This document shows, one piece after another, positions 1-8,700 of a stretch of DNA of 9,001 bases. Position numbers and translations under genes: made by a program. The DNA is from Bacteroides sp. Its GTDB lineage: Bacteria > Bacteroidota > Bacteroidia > Bacteroidales > Bacteroidaceae. Each line of letters starts with the position of its first letter. Within the stretch, counting starts at the first letter, position 1. Under the pieces are notes generated by a model. The model did not search any database. It worked only from the letters and a program-made list of their open reading frames with translations, and was not told where the DNA came from. The stretch lies in NCBI GenBank assembly GCA_019412865.1, contig DXOJ01000422.1, positions 9,185-18,185 on the forward strand, written 5' to 3'.

Positions 1-843
1 GAATACATCCCTAAGATAGATACTCAATCGATACTGAAACTTCCCCAGTATGAGTTTGATAAGATGCGTCCTACGCTTTTGGTTGTCGATGATGAAATCG
101 AAATGCTATGGTTTATTGGAGAAATCTTCTCGGCTGACTTCAATGTGATAACCTTGCAAGATCCCGAACGGCTGGATCAGGTGATGAATGAGGTTTATCC
201 GAATGTGATTATCTGTGATGTCATGATGCCGGGAATGGGTGGCATTGAACTGACTAGGCGGATCAAATCGGTGAAAGAGACGGCGCATATTCCTATTATT
301 GTGGTTTCCGGACGGCACGAGATGGAACAACAGATGGAGGCTCTTTCTGCCGGTGCGGAAATGTATATCACGAAACCGTTTAGTGCGGAGTACCTTCGTA
401 TTTCTGTCTGTCAGGTGATAGAACGGAAAGAGGTGTTGAAAAAATATTTCAGTTCGCCGATCAGTTCTTTTGAAAAGTCGGACGGGAAGTTGACGCATAA
501 AGAGTCGAAGAAGTTCCTTCAGTCGGTTTTGAAGATTATCAATGATAATATAACGAACAAAGATTTGACTCCGCGTTATATCGCCGATCGGCTGGCAATC
601 AGTCCCCGGAGTCTTTATCGGAAGATGGAAGAGATAGGAGAGGATAGCCCGACCGATCTGATTAAGGAATGTCGTTTGCACATAGCGAAAGATTTATTGC
701 TGACCACTAAAAAGACGATTGATGAAATTGTATTCGATTCGGGATTCTCGAACAAAGTTACTTTCTTTAAGGTGTTCCGTGAAAAGTATGAATGTACGCC
801 AAAAGAGTTTCGGATGAAACATTTGGAAGAGGTTCAGCGGTAG
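1..843 (+). CDS. Hybrid two-component system (HTCS) regulator, C-terminal part (5' end outside window)
   Basis: The reading frame is open from base 1, so the ATG at 64 is internal and this is the last 280 residues of a longer protein. About 20 linker residues precede a response-regulator receiver domain. Counting from the ATG at 64, it has the acidic pair D9-D10, phospho-acceptor D52 (codon 217-219, in CDVMMPGMGG), S82 and the K104-P105 pair. An AraC-family DNA-binding domain with two helix-turn-helices follows at about residues 150-255, including YIADRLAISPRSLYRKM and DSGFSNKVTFFKVF. In known HTCS proteins, a periplasmic sensor domain, membrane segment and histidine kinase come before these two domains on one chain; that part would lie to the left. 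The protein should sense an oligosaccharide in the periplasm and activate the adjacent operon. A stand-alone response regulator is less likely because the frame continues upstream with no stop. There is no clear terminator after the stop codon. Confidence 0.93.
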   Translation, partial: EYIPKIDTQSILKLPQYEFDKMRPTLLVVDDEIEMLWFIGEIFSADFNVITLQDPERLDQVMNEVYPNVIICDVMMPGMGGIELTRRIKSVKETAHIPIIVVSGRHEMEQQMEALSAGAEMYITKPFSAEYLRISVCQVIERKEVLKKYFSSPISSFEKSDGKLTHKESKKFLQSVLKIINDNITNKDLTPRYIADRLAISPRSLYRKMEEIGEDSPTDLIKECRLHIAKDLLLTTKKTIDEIVFDSGFSNKVTFFKVFREKYECTPKEFRMKHLEEVQR

Positions 844-876
844 CCTGTGGCGGGAATTTTTAGAGAAAAAGAAGAA

Positions 877-914
877 GTAAATATCCGTGTTAATATAGTA
901 AACATCCGTGCCAA
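877..914 (+). promoter_or_regulatory. Direct repeat, candidate HTCS/AraC-type operator
   Basis: Two 17-bp copies, gtaaatatccgtgttaa (877-893) and gtaaacatccgtgccaa (898-914), match at 14 of 17 positions and start 21 bp apart, about two helical turns. The shared core is ATCCGTG. They lie between the regulator gene and the operon promoter, ending 27 bp before the putative -33 element. AraC-family proteins commonly bind direct repeats spaced by about two turns, so these are reasonable binding sites for the adjacent HTCS. The repeat is seen directly; its role is inferred. A GTAAA at 918-922 is in similar phase but lacks the core and is not counted as a third copy. Confidence 0.6.
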
Positions 915-941
915 AAGGTAAAAAAGGGCAGTTAATTTTCT

Positions 942-970
942 TTTGGTAGAGTTTAGTGATTTTATCTTTG
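942..970 (+). promoter_or_regulatory. Bacteroides-type promoter for the PUL operon
   Basis: TTTG at 942-945 and TAtcTTTG at 963-970 match the Bacteroidota primary sigma factor elements (-33 TTTG and -7 TAnnTTTG). The spacer is 17 bp, slightly shorter than commonly quoted. Transcription would begin around 975-980, leaving an AT-rich leader of about 50 nt before the ATG at 1031. The candidate operator lies just upstream, as expected for an activated promoter. I saw no other convincing TAnnTTTG element in the short gaps between the downstream genes. Confidence 0.6.
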
Positions 971-1030
971 TCTCATCGAAGTTTTAAGTAGATAAACTTG
1001 AAAAGTATTAATTTATTAATCTTTAATCTA

Positions 1031-3004
1031 ATGAAAAGGAAACTTAGTTTTTTATTTCTTTCAGCATTGACCATTCCATTTTTTATGGTATCGTGCAGTG
1101 ATGATAAAGAAGAACAGGAAGTGAAACCGGCAACAGATCTGGTTGTTGATAATAATTCGGTGACACTACTACAAGGAGACGAAATTACGGTGAGTATCAC
1201 CTCCGGTAATGGCGATTATTATGTGAAGCCATTTGATGAAAACGTGGCGACGGCTACAATCAATGGTAATAAGGTGACTATTAAAGCTACCGAAAATAGC
1301 CAGTTGGAAGAAAATAACCGTACGGAAACCACTATATTAATAGTAGATGGACGTAAGAAAGTAGCTAGAGTGCTGGTTCGGGTAGCAAAACTCTGGGATT
1401 TGACGGTAGATGCACCGGAAGAGGGCTTCGATCTATTTATCGGTGAAAAGAGACTGGTGAAGATTTTGACGGGTAACGGAGATTATCAAATTTCTATACC
1501 GGAAGGTGCTGATAAGTTTTTGGAAGTGGGCGAATTATCCGGACAGGTTATTCCGTTGACTGCCAAGTTTGAGACTGGAGCCGATCCGGTAAATATTACG
1601 ATAACAGATAAGAAAGGTAAGACAATCACTATTCCTGTGGTAGTGAATATAGTGGATCTGACACTGAAAAGCAATGAAGCCACTTTTGCCGAACCGGATG
1701 CCGAATCTCAATATATCTCTATTGAGAGAGGTAATGGCGGATATAGTTTCACTTATCAGGTGGGAGACGGTGAGCCTACTACGGATGCAACGATTGTGGA
1801 AGCTACTGAAAAAGAGAACCTGATTACCTTGAAACCCAAAGCTAGAGGTGATGTGAAAGTGATTGTGACAGATCAGAAAGGTTCTGTGGAGGAGATTTCG
1901 GTGAAAGTGAATCCATATAACCTTAAACTGGAAAATGAAGCAACTTCTTTAATCATCGGTGGTTATGAGGCATCTACAGAAATAGCTATTACCAGAGGAA
2001 ACGGTGATTATAAATTGGCACAACTCACAGATGATAATAAAACCTATTTGAAAACCGCTGAATTGATTACGGAAGGCGGGGCTACCAAGTTAAAACTAAC
2101 AGGAAAGAAGCTCGGGACTACCACACTGGAACTGTCTGATGCGGCAGGTCAGAAATTGACGTTACCAGTTTATGTGAATCCGGTATGTTATCGTTTGGAA
2201 CATGATGTATGTTTCAAAATTGATATTAAAAAGTATGCAGAGTCACATCCGGAGGTGAAAAGTATGAATCAGCTTACTTTTGAGATTGTTTTCTATCCGA
2301 CTTATACTCGTGCTATGCAATCGTTTATAGGTTTGGAAAGTGTTTTCCTGTTTCGCGCGGAAAATAAAAATGAGAATCCTCGCTTTGAAATAGCTACTAA
2401 AATTAATGGTAAAGATGATCCTCGTTTCCGTAGTCAGCAAACTATTCCTTGTGATAATCCAGAGGGTGGACGTAAAACTCCGGGTAAATGGTATCATGTC
2501 GCTATTGTATACGATGGAACGAAATCAAGCACCAAAGAGGCGTATAAAATGTATATCAACGGAGAAAGAGAAACGTTGACTCCTGCCGATAATTCCTATG
2601 AGGATTGTGCTCCCAACTCGTCTTTAAATCTGACGGATGTGGGTGGAAATGATAAGGCGTTGTTGATAGGACGTTCCGGAGATTCATATCGGGTAGGATA
2701 TTGCAAAGTCTACCAGGCACGAATGTGGAAAAGAGCTTTGGACGAAAGTGAAATAAAAACGAATATGTGTAAAATACTTGATGCAGAAAAATATCCTGAT
2801 TTGATGGGATATTGGGTATTTTCGAAAGGTATTGGAGGCACTACTGTTTTTGAAAACTGGGGAAATGGCGGTAACGGACTGGATGCGCAAGTTTGTCTGC
2901 AAAATATAAGCGAAAATAAACCCGCTTGGGGAGCGGAACTTCCTGCGACTTATGATGGTGATAAAAGTCGTTTCGAATCAGTTGAATGTCCTCATTCATA
3001 CTAA
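1031..3004 (+). CDS. Surface lipoprotein with four Ig-like repeats and a LamG/ConA-like C-terminal domain; putative glycan-binding protein
   Basis: This 657-residue protein starts at the ATG at 1031. A TTG at 998 would add 11 residues in front of a complete signal peptide and is less likely. Residues 1-21 are a type II signal peptide ending in the lipobox FMVSC. Lipidated Cys22 is followed by SDDKEE, an acidic stretch of the kind that sends Bacteroidota lipoproteins to the cell surface. Residues about 34-384 form four modules of 86-89 residues, each with a GNG[DG]Y motif (59, 148, 234, 323). From about 386 to 640 there is a laminin-G/concanavalin-like jelly-roll with GKWYHVAIVYDGT, a YINGE strand, an IGR strand and ARMWKRALDESEI. 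The jelly-roll domain often binds carbohydrate. The likely role is capture of mannan at the surface, with the Ig modules as a stalk; no ligand is shown by sequence. It is the first gene of the operon, 17 bp before the SusE-like gene. A LamG-fold glycosidase is possible, but I see no catalytic signature. Confidence 0.85.
   Translation: MKRKLSFLFLSALTIPFFMVSCSDDKEEQEVKPATDLVVDNNSVTLLQGDEITVSITSGNGDYYVKPFDENVATATINGNKVTIKATENSQLEENNRTETTILIVDGRKKVARVLVRVAKLWDLTVDAPEEGFDLFIGEKRLVKILTGNGDYQISIPEGADKFLEVGELSGQVIPLTAKFETGADPVNITITDKKGKTITIPVVVNIVDLTLKSNEATFAEPDAESQYISIERGNGGYSFTYQVGDGEPTTDATIVEATEKENLITLKPKARGDVKVIVTDQKGSVEEISVKVNPYNLKLENEATSLIIGGYEASTEIAITRGNGDYKLAQLTDDNKTYLKTAELITEGGATKLKLTGKKLGTTTLELSDAAGQKLTLPVYVNPVCYRLEHDVCFKIDIKKYAESHPEVKSMNQLTFEIVFYPTYTRAMQSFIGLESVFLFRAENKNENPRFEIATKINGKDDPRFRSQQTIPCDNPEGGRKTPGKWYHVAIVYDGTKSSTKEAYKMYINGERETLTPADNSYEDCAPNSSLNLTDVGGNDKALLIGRSGDSYRVGYCKVYQARMWKRALDESEIKTNMCKILDAEKYPDLMGYWVFSKGIGGTTVFENWGNGGNGLDAQVCLQNISENKPAWGAELPATYDGDKSRFESVECPHSY
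1130..2182 (+). repeat. Four tandem Ig-like modules inside the LamG lipoprotein gene
   Basis: The modules recur about every 260 bp and are marked by codons for GNGDY at 1205, 1472 and 1997 and GNGGY at 1730. The first residues of these motifs are spaced 89, 86 and 89 residues apart. Each module ends in a similar strand: VLVRVAKLWDLTV, IPVVVNIVDLTLK, ISVKVNPYNLKLE and LPVYVNPVCYRLE. The last three are preceded by a [TL][DS]xxG turn (TDKKG, TDQKG, SDAAG). The modules have diverged in DNA sequence, so this is an old protein-level duplication, not a recent DNA repeat. The fold is inferred from the alternating hydrophobic pattern typical of bacterial Ig-like domains. Confidence 0.75.
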
Positions 3005-3006
3005 AC

Positions 3007-3012
3007 AAGGAA
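3007..3012 (+). promoter_or_regulatory. Ribosome binding site of the SusE-like gene
   Basis: AAGGAA ends 9 nt before the ATG at 3022 and 21 nt before the alternative in-frame ATG at 3034. This favours 3022 as the start. It is the clearest Shine-Dalgarno-like sequence in the operon; the GH76 gene has only an AT-rich leader. Confidence 0.5.
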
Positions 3013-3021
3013 TAGATTAAT

Positions 3022-4269
3022 ATGAGAAACAATATGATAACAAAGAAATTAATCAAATTTGCCCTGCTGTTTTTTCTTATCGGACTGACGGCTTGTGACA
3101 ATAAACTGAATCCGGGATTTGATCCGGATGATTATGAACCGATTGTTCCGCCTGAACCTGTTAGAACAATGGATGCAATGGCGAGTGGCGAGCGGGTAGT
3201 ACTTTCGGGTGCTTCGTTGACGGATATTGCTCTGAAATGGACGCCTACCGAGAAACACGGAAATACAGTATATCGTTATGAAGTATTGATTGATACGATC
3301 GGGGGCGACTTTACCAAACCGGTAGAAACGATCTTTTCTGACAATAACGGTCTGGAATCACAGTTGACTTTGACCCATTATCAGGCAAATACAATAGGTA
3401 AACTGGCTAAATTCCGTTGCAATACCAACGGTACACTGCGTTGGAAGGTGCGTGCTTATTGCGGATTGGATCAGGCTCTTAGTAGTCTGGAGGGCTATTT
3501 CGTAATTTTTATGATGGATGGCATCGATGATATGCCTTCTGAAAACGAGCCGGTTTATATCACTGGCGTGGGTACGGAAGATGATGGTGATGAAGCGGAA
3601 GCACAACAAATGCTCCGTCAGAATGAAGGAATTTACCAGACTTTCACTCAACTGAAAGCCGACCAGCCATTTATATTTATGTCTACTGTAGAAGGTCGCA
3701 AATGCTATTATTATGTAGACGACAACGGAGTGTTGCGTGAGCGTAATGATGGTGAAGACTATACAGTTACGGTTCCTCAATCAGGCATCTACCGGATTAC
3801 CATCAATATGGGTGAACAAACGATCAGTTATGATGAAATAGGAGCTGTATATCTCTTTAATAAGTCTGGCGACTATCGACAAAACTTCAACTATCTGGGA
3901 TATGGCAAATGGGGTGTGAAGAACTATACTGCCCGTAAACAAACGGAAAGTTGGGCAGGAAGCGGTGAAACCCGTCATAGCTTTAAGATGGAAATCAACG
4001 GCACAACCTACCGTTGGGGACATAAGGAGAAAGACAAAGGGCAACCGAATCTGACTACCGACAACAGCTATTATAATTTATATCAACTGGCATTGGGCAC
4101 AGATCCATGGGATTACAGTTTCCGTTTCTGCGACGAATTACTGCAATGGGGAGAAAAGCAGGGAAATGTCTATTATGCTACGGTGAAAACCGATGTAACC
4201 CTCTATTTCAATGCAGAGTTTGGAACGTACACCCACCGTTGGGTAGCTTCGGAAACGAATGAAGATTAA
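3022..4269 (+). CDS. SusE/SusF-like outer-membrane lipoprotein, putative surface glycan-binding protein
   Basis: This 415-residue protein has a type II signal peptide with lipobox LTAC and lipid Cys25, followed by DNKLNPGFDPDD. Residues about 52-165 look like the N-terminal Ig/FN3-like domain of SusE-type proteins, with the typical pattern of a 'V.LSG.S..DIALKWTP' strand, 'YRYEVLID' and 'GTLRWKVRAY'. Residues about 175-272 form a second beta-sandwich with FIFMSTVEGRKCYYY, a negatively charged loop and the pattern SGIYRITINMGEQTISY common in SusE/SusF carbohydrate-binding modules. Residues about 273-410 form a third module rich in aromatics (W297, W311, W332, W363, W376, W407), some of which may contact sugar. 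The expected role is to hold polysaccharide next to the SusC/SusD importer. It sits between the LamG lipoprotein and the GH76 enzyme with gaps of 17 and 14 bp. Family assignment is by overall architecture; the ligand is inferred from the GH76 neighbour. Confidence 0.8.
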   Translation: MRNNMITKKLIKFALLFFLIGLTACDNKLNPGFDPDDYEPIVPPEPVRTMDAMASGERVVLSGASLTDIALKWTPTEKHGNTVYRYEVLIDTIGGDFTKPVETIFSDNNGLESQLTLTHYQANTIGKLAKFRCNTNGTLRWKVRAYCGLDQALSSLEGYFVIFMMDGIDDMPSENEPVYITGVGTEDDGDEAEAQQMLRQNEGIYQTFTQLKADQPFIFMSTVEGRKCYYYVDDNGVLRERNDGEDYTVTVPQSGIYRITINMGEQTISYDEIGAVYLFNKSGDYRQNFNYLGYGKWGVKNYTARKQTESWAGSGETRHSFKMEINGTTYRWGHKEKDKGQPNLTTDNSYYNLYQLALGTDPWDYSFRFCDELLQWGEKQGNVYYATVKTDVTLYFNAEFGTYTHRWVASETNED

Positions 4270-4283
4270 AACTGAATAATAAT

Positions 4284-5675
4284 ATGAAGAACTATATAGT
4301 ATCATTATCAAAAAGAGCTTTGCTGTTAAGCGGTGCACTGGCAATATTTACAGCTTGTGACGACGGCGATCTGGGAGACATCTACAAAGGTAATTCATCC
4401 GGCGAGTATGTGTCGGATGTGAATTGGACAGATGCAGCCGACAAAAGTACGGGAACTTATATCAAATATTTCTATGAGAATGCCAGCGGACGGGATACCT
4501 TTTGCGGAAGCATTTACTGGGAAAAACCGAATACACCGGAAACCGGAGAACCGGCAAGCACGGGCGGTAGCGGCGGATGGTCGCAGGGACATGCATTGGA
4601 TATCGTGATCGATGCTTATATCCGTCATGCGAACAATCCCGAATATCAGGCTCATTTGTACGAAAACATCATGAAACCTTTCCTGCCGGCTTTTGATGAC
4701 TGGAATGAACATTGCGGTTATGGTGGTAAAGACTTCTGGAATAACTTCTATGATGATATGGAATGGATGGCACTGTCTTGTCTGCGGGTCTATGAATTGA
4801 CTGGCGATCAGGATTACTACAGTGCGTTGATGAAGATGTGGAACCATATCAAAGGTGCGAAGAATGACTATAAAGGGGTAGGAGGAATGGCATGGAAAAC
4901 GGATGCACCGGCTTCACGTATGTCTTGTTCCAATGGTCCCGGTTGCCTTCTGGCTATGAAATTGTATCAGCTTACCGTTAAGGAGGCTAAAGAAGGCTGG
5001 GAAGAGCAGGCTGCTTATTACCTGAACTTCGCCAAAGAGGTATACAACTGGATGACGGCTTATCTGTGTGATATTTCCACCGGACAGGTATATGATAATC
5101 TTAGTATTAAAGATGACGGTACACCGGGAGATCCTGATAAAGTAGCCTTGTCTTATAATCAGGGAACATTTATGGCGGCTGCCCTGGAGCTGTACAACGC
5201 TACCGGTGAGGATGAATATCTTCGTAATGCGGTTGCTTTCGGCTCTTACCAGGTGAATAAGAAAATGGATTCCAACTATCCGGTATTCAGTGGTGAAGGA
5301 AATTCGGGAGATAATCTTTTATTCCGTGGAATATTTGTCCGTTACTTCCTGGATATGGTGAAACAGCCGACTAACAGCCTTTATCCGGAAAAGACCAAGA
5401 ATAAGTTTATCGCTGCATTGCGCAGCTGTTCTGATGTGCTTTGGACGTTGGCTCATCCCGAAGGCTATTATGTGTGGGAGTACGACTGGGCAAAAGCACC
5501 GACCTTTGGTAATCGCGATAACAGGGAAGATCGCCTGACAATCTCCTTGAATGCGGAAGTCCCGGGAGCAACAATGATTGAAATCCGTGCCCGTTATGAA
5601 GACTGGGTGCAAGGTAAAGCAACGGAAAAGGCTAACTGGGTCGGACCGGATTTCGGTAAGAAAGCAGAGGAATAA
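4284..5675 (+). CDS. GH76 family endo-alpha-1,6-mannanase, lipoprotein
   Basis: This 463-residue protein has a lipoprotein signal peptide (lipobox FTAC, Cys25) followed by DDGDLGD, an acidic run suggesting export to the cell surface. The rest is an (alpha/alpha)6-barrel of family GH76. GGWSQGHALD lies at 97-106 and the catalytic pair D157-D158 lies in NNFYDDMEWMAL, where GH76 enzymes carry the adjacent aspartates that act as nucleophile and acid/base. Further family motifs are GGMAWK (200-205), CSNGPG (215-220), LSYNQGTFMAAALELY (289-304) and LLFRGIFVRY (345-354). GH76 enzymes hydrolyse internal alpha-1,6-mannosidic bonds with retention, for example in the yeast mannan backbone. A surface GH76 would cut large mannan into pieces for import. 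Length is normal and no key residue is missing. It follows the SusE-like gene by 14 bp and precedes susC by 36 bp. Transglycosylation, as in fungal GH76 proteins, is unlikely in this PUL setting. Confidence 0.92.
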   Translation: MKNYIVSLSKRALLLSGALAIFTACDDGDLGDIYKGNSSGEYVSDVNWTDAADKSTGTYIKYFYENASGRDTFCGSIYWEKPNTPETGEPASTGGSGGWSQGHALDIVIDAYIRHANNPEYQAHLYENIMKPFLPAFDDWNEHCGYGGKDFWNNFYDDMEWMALSCLRVYELTGDQDYYSALMKMWNHIKGAKNDYKGVGGMAWKTDAPASRMSCSNGPGCLLAMKLYQLTVKEAKEGWEEQAAYYLNFAKEVYNWMTAYLCDISTGQVYDNLSIKDDGTPGDPDKVALSYNQGTFMAAALELYNATGEDEYLRNAVAFGSYQVNKKMDSNYPVFSGEGNSGDNLLFRGIFVRYFLDMVKQPTNSLYPEKTKNKFIAALRSCSDVLWTLAHPEGYYVWEYDWAKAPTFGNRDNREDRLTISLNAEVPGATMIEIRARYEDWVQGKATEKANWVGPDFGKKAEE

Positions 5676-5711
5676 GATTGATTTATTACACATAGAAAAT
5701 CGAAAAGAAAG

Positions 5712-8700
5712 ATGATACATATAAAAAGAAATATTTGTCTGGTGGCTGTTTCTTGCACTCTTCTTGCAGGTATACCTTTGCAGGGTGTGGCGCAAACGGG
5801 AAGAACGGCAAAGGTGCAGGCCACACAAAGCAATAAAATAACAGTGTCGGGTACGGTATTGGACAAGACGACAAATGACCCGTTGATCGGTGTGTCTGTT
5901 GTCGTGAAAGGAGTGGCCAATGCAGGTACGATTACGGATATGGATGGTAAGTTTACATTGAAATTGCCTTATGCGGAAGCTCCGTTGGTGTTTTCTTATC
6001 TGGGTTACCAGCCGCAGGAAATTGTTCCCGGTGCAAAGAAGGAACTGACTGTCTTACTACAGGAAGATACGAAAGCCTTGCAGGAAGTGGTTGTGGTAGG
6101 TTATACCAAACAACGTAAAGAAACGATGATCGGTTCTGTTGCTACCATCACGACAAAAGATCTGACGCAAAGTCCTACTGCCAATATCAACAATGCACTT
6201 GCCGGACGTCTGCCGGGTTTGATTGTAAACCAGTATGCGGGTGGTGAACCGGGTGTGGATCAAAGTGAATTGTTTATCCGTGGTAAGGCAACTTACGGTA
6301 ACCAGAGCGCTATTGTCATTGTCGATGGAATCGAACGTGACATGAGTTACCTCGCACCGGATGAAATTGAAACATTCACTATCCTGAAAGATGCTTCGGC
6401 CACTGCCGCTTATGGTATCCGTGGTGCAAATGGTGTAATCGTTATTACTACCAAACGTGGTAAGGCAGCGGAAAAGGCAACCGTGAACCTGAAAGCCTCT
6501 ATAGGCATTAACCAGCCGATCGGTTTCCCCGAATATTTAGGCTCTGCCGATTATGCAACTTTATATAATGAAGCCAGATTGAACGATGCCAAGATGACGG
6601 GCGCAGACATCAGCAGTTTGAACCTTTTCTCTCAACAGGCAATTGACAATTTCCGCCGCGCCAAAGGGGATAACTCCGATGGCTTGGGATATGACTGGGA
6701 TTATTATGATTTTGCCTTTAAACCAGGCTTGCAGGAAGACGTCAGCCTCTCCATCCGTGGAGGTACGGACAAGGTACGTTATTATGTATTGGCCAATTAC
6801 TTTTCACAAGGAGGTAACTACAAATATGCGAATGCCGGTGAATATGACTCACAGACTAAATTCACCCGTTACAATTTCCGTTCGAACATCGATATTAACA
6901 TTAATCGTTATTTGAGCACCCGTCTGGATTTGGGTGCCCGTATTACCGACCGTAATGCACCGGGTACAACAGCCGGTCGCCTGATGACCATCTGTGCTAC
7001 CCAGCCTCCATATCTGCCCATCCTGGTGGAAGAAAACGCGCATCCGCAGAATGAGGAATACATTCAGCAAAACTCTCGTGGAATGCTTTATGGTGACAAT
7101 ATCTACCGTTACAATCTTCTAGGTGAATTGAGCCGTACCGGTTATCTGAATGAAAAGAACACATATCTGAATGGTAGTTTTGCCATGAACCTGGATATGG
7201 GATTCCTGACGAAAGGATTAAAGGCAGAAGTGATGTTCTCTTATGACGCTTCCGAAGGACGCTGGATTAACCGCAAACTAGATACTTACAAAGACGGTTA
7301 TCGTGAATATCCGAAATATGCCACGTTTATGCCGATTGAAGGCTCGGATGCTTATATGGCCGGCGGACACTATACCGGTGCCTACAAAACGGGTAACAAG
7401 TATGATATTGACCAGACTATCGGCAACGGATTCAGTCATAACGCTTCTGACGGACGTACTTATATACAGGCACGTTTGGATTACAACCGTTTGTTTAGCA
7501 ACCATCACGAAGTGACAGCCATGTTATTGGCAAACCGTGGTAACCGTACTGTTAACAATGAACTGGCTTATCATAGCCAGGGTATCACCGGACGCTTTGC
7601 TTATTATTATAATCAGAAGTATCTGATGGAATTTAACTTCGGTTACAATGGCTCCGAGAACTTCGCGCCGGGTAAACGTTACGGATTCTTCCCTGCTGGT
7701 TCAATCGGTTGGGTAGTCTCTGAAGAGGAATTTATGAAAAAGGCTTCCTGGATTGACTTCCTGAAAGTAAGAGCCTCCTATGGTTTGGTAGGTAGTGACA
7801 ATGTCAGCAGCCGTTTCCCATATCTGGCTTTCTACGGTGGTGGCAGTGGTTATGATTTCGGTAATAACTTTGGTACGAATGTAGGCGGTACTTCCGAAGG
7901 CAATCTGGCTAATGCGAATCTGACTTGGGAGAAAGCACGTAAACTGAATGTCGGTATCGACTTTACTACCCTGAATCAACGCTTGGCATTGACGATAGAT
8001 GCATTTTACGAATATCGTTTTGACATTATTACAGATATGAACAGTGATGGTATCATGGGATATCCGGACATTGTAGGTAAAGATGCAGCTTTACAGAATC
8101 TGGGTGAGGTAAGCAACCGCGGTGTGGATATCGAATTGAGTTGGAATGATAAGATTGGAAAGGATTTCCGTTATTATATCCGTCCGAACCTGACTTTCTC
8201 CCGCAACCGTTTGGAATATAAGGCGGAAGTTGCCCGCAAGAACTCCTGGCGTAAAGAGACAGGTAAACGTTTATACGAAAACTTTGTCTATGTGTTCGAT
8301 CATTTTGTAGCCGATCAGGAAGAAGCTGATCGCCTGAATAAGATCGGTTATCAACCGTGGGGACAATTAATTCCGGGAGATGTTGTTTATAAGGATTTGG
8401 ATCGTAACGGAGTGATTGATGATGAAGACCGTACGGTAATGGGAAATCCGCGTAGTCCGGAACTGATGTTCGGTATTCCTTTCGGTTTCCAGTATAAGAA
8501 CTTTGATTTTAGTGTATTATTGCAAGGTGCGACAAAATCATCTATTCTGTTGAATGGGGCGGCTGTATTTGACTTCCCACAATTTGAACAGGATAAGATC
8601 GGACGTGTGAAGAAAATGCATCTGGACCGTTGGACACCGGAAACGGCTGCTACTGCCAAATATCCGGCATTGCATTATGGAACACATGATAACAACAAGA

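Noticed and set aside
64..843. A stand-alone 259-residue response regulator starting at ATG 64
   Set aside because: The same frame is open to base 1 with no stop and reads as a linker, and the receiver plus AraC arrangement is that of an HTCS C-terminus.
844..876. Terminator after the HTCS gene
   Set aside because: There is a short T run (857-861) but no stable GC hairpin in front of it.
918..934. Third copy of the operator repeat
   Set aside because: Only the AT-rich GTAAA and a few other positions match; the ATCCGTG core is missing.
998..1030. TTG start at 998 for the LamG lipoprotein
   Set aside because: The ATG at 1031 gives a complete lipoprotein signal peptide with basic residues at the start; the extension adds 11 residues and no recognisable function, and lies close to the expected transcription start.
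1205..2011. CRISPR or recent DNA tandem repeat suggested by recurring GGTAAyGGnGATTAT
   Set aside because: The similarity is limited to codons of the GNGDY motif, in frame within a protein; the DNA between copies is diverged.
5319..5828. 169-residue antisense open frame across the GH76/susC junction, and other antisense frames
   Set aside because: They lie opposite strongly supported genes, show no domain pattern or signal peptide, and have low-complexity composition typical of shadow frames.
8391..8432. Dockerin or EF-hand domain from DLDRNGVIDDED
   Set aside because: It is a single loop inside the SusC barrel, a common feature of this transporter family, and not a separate domain.
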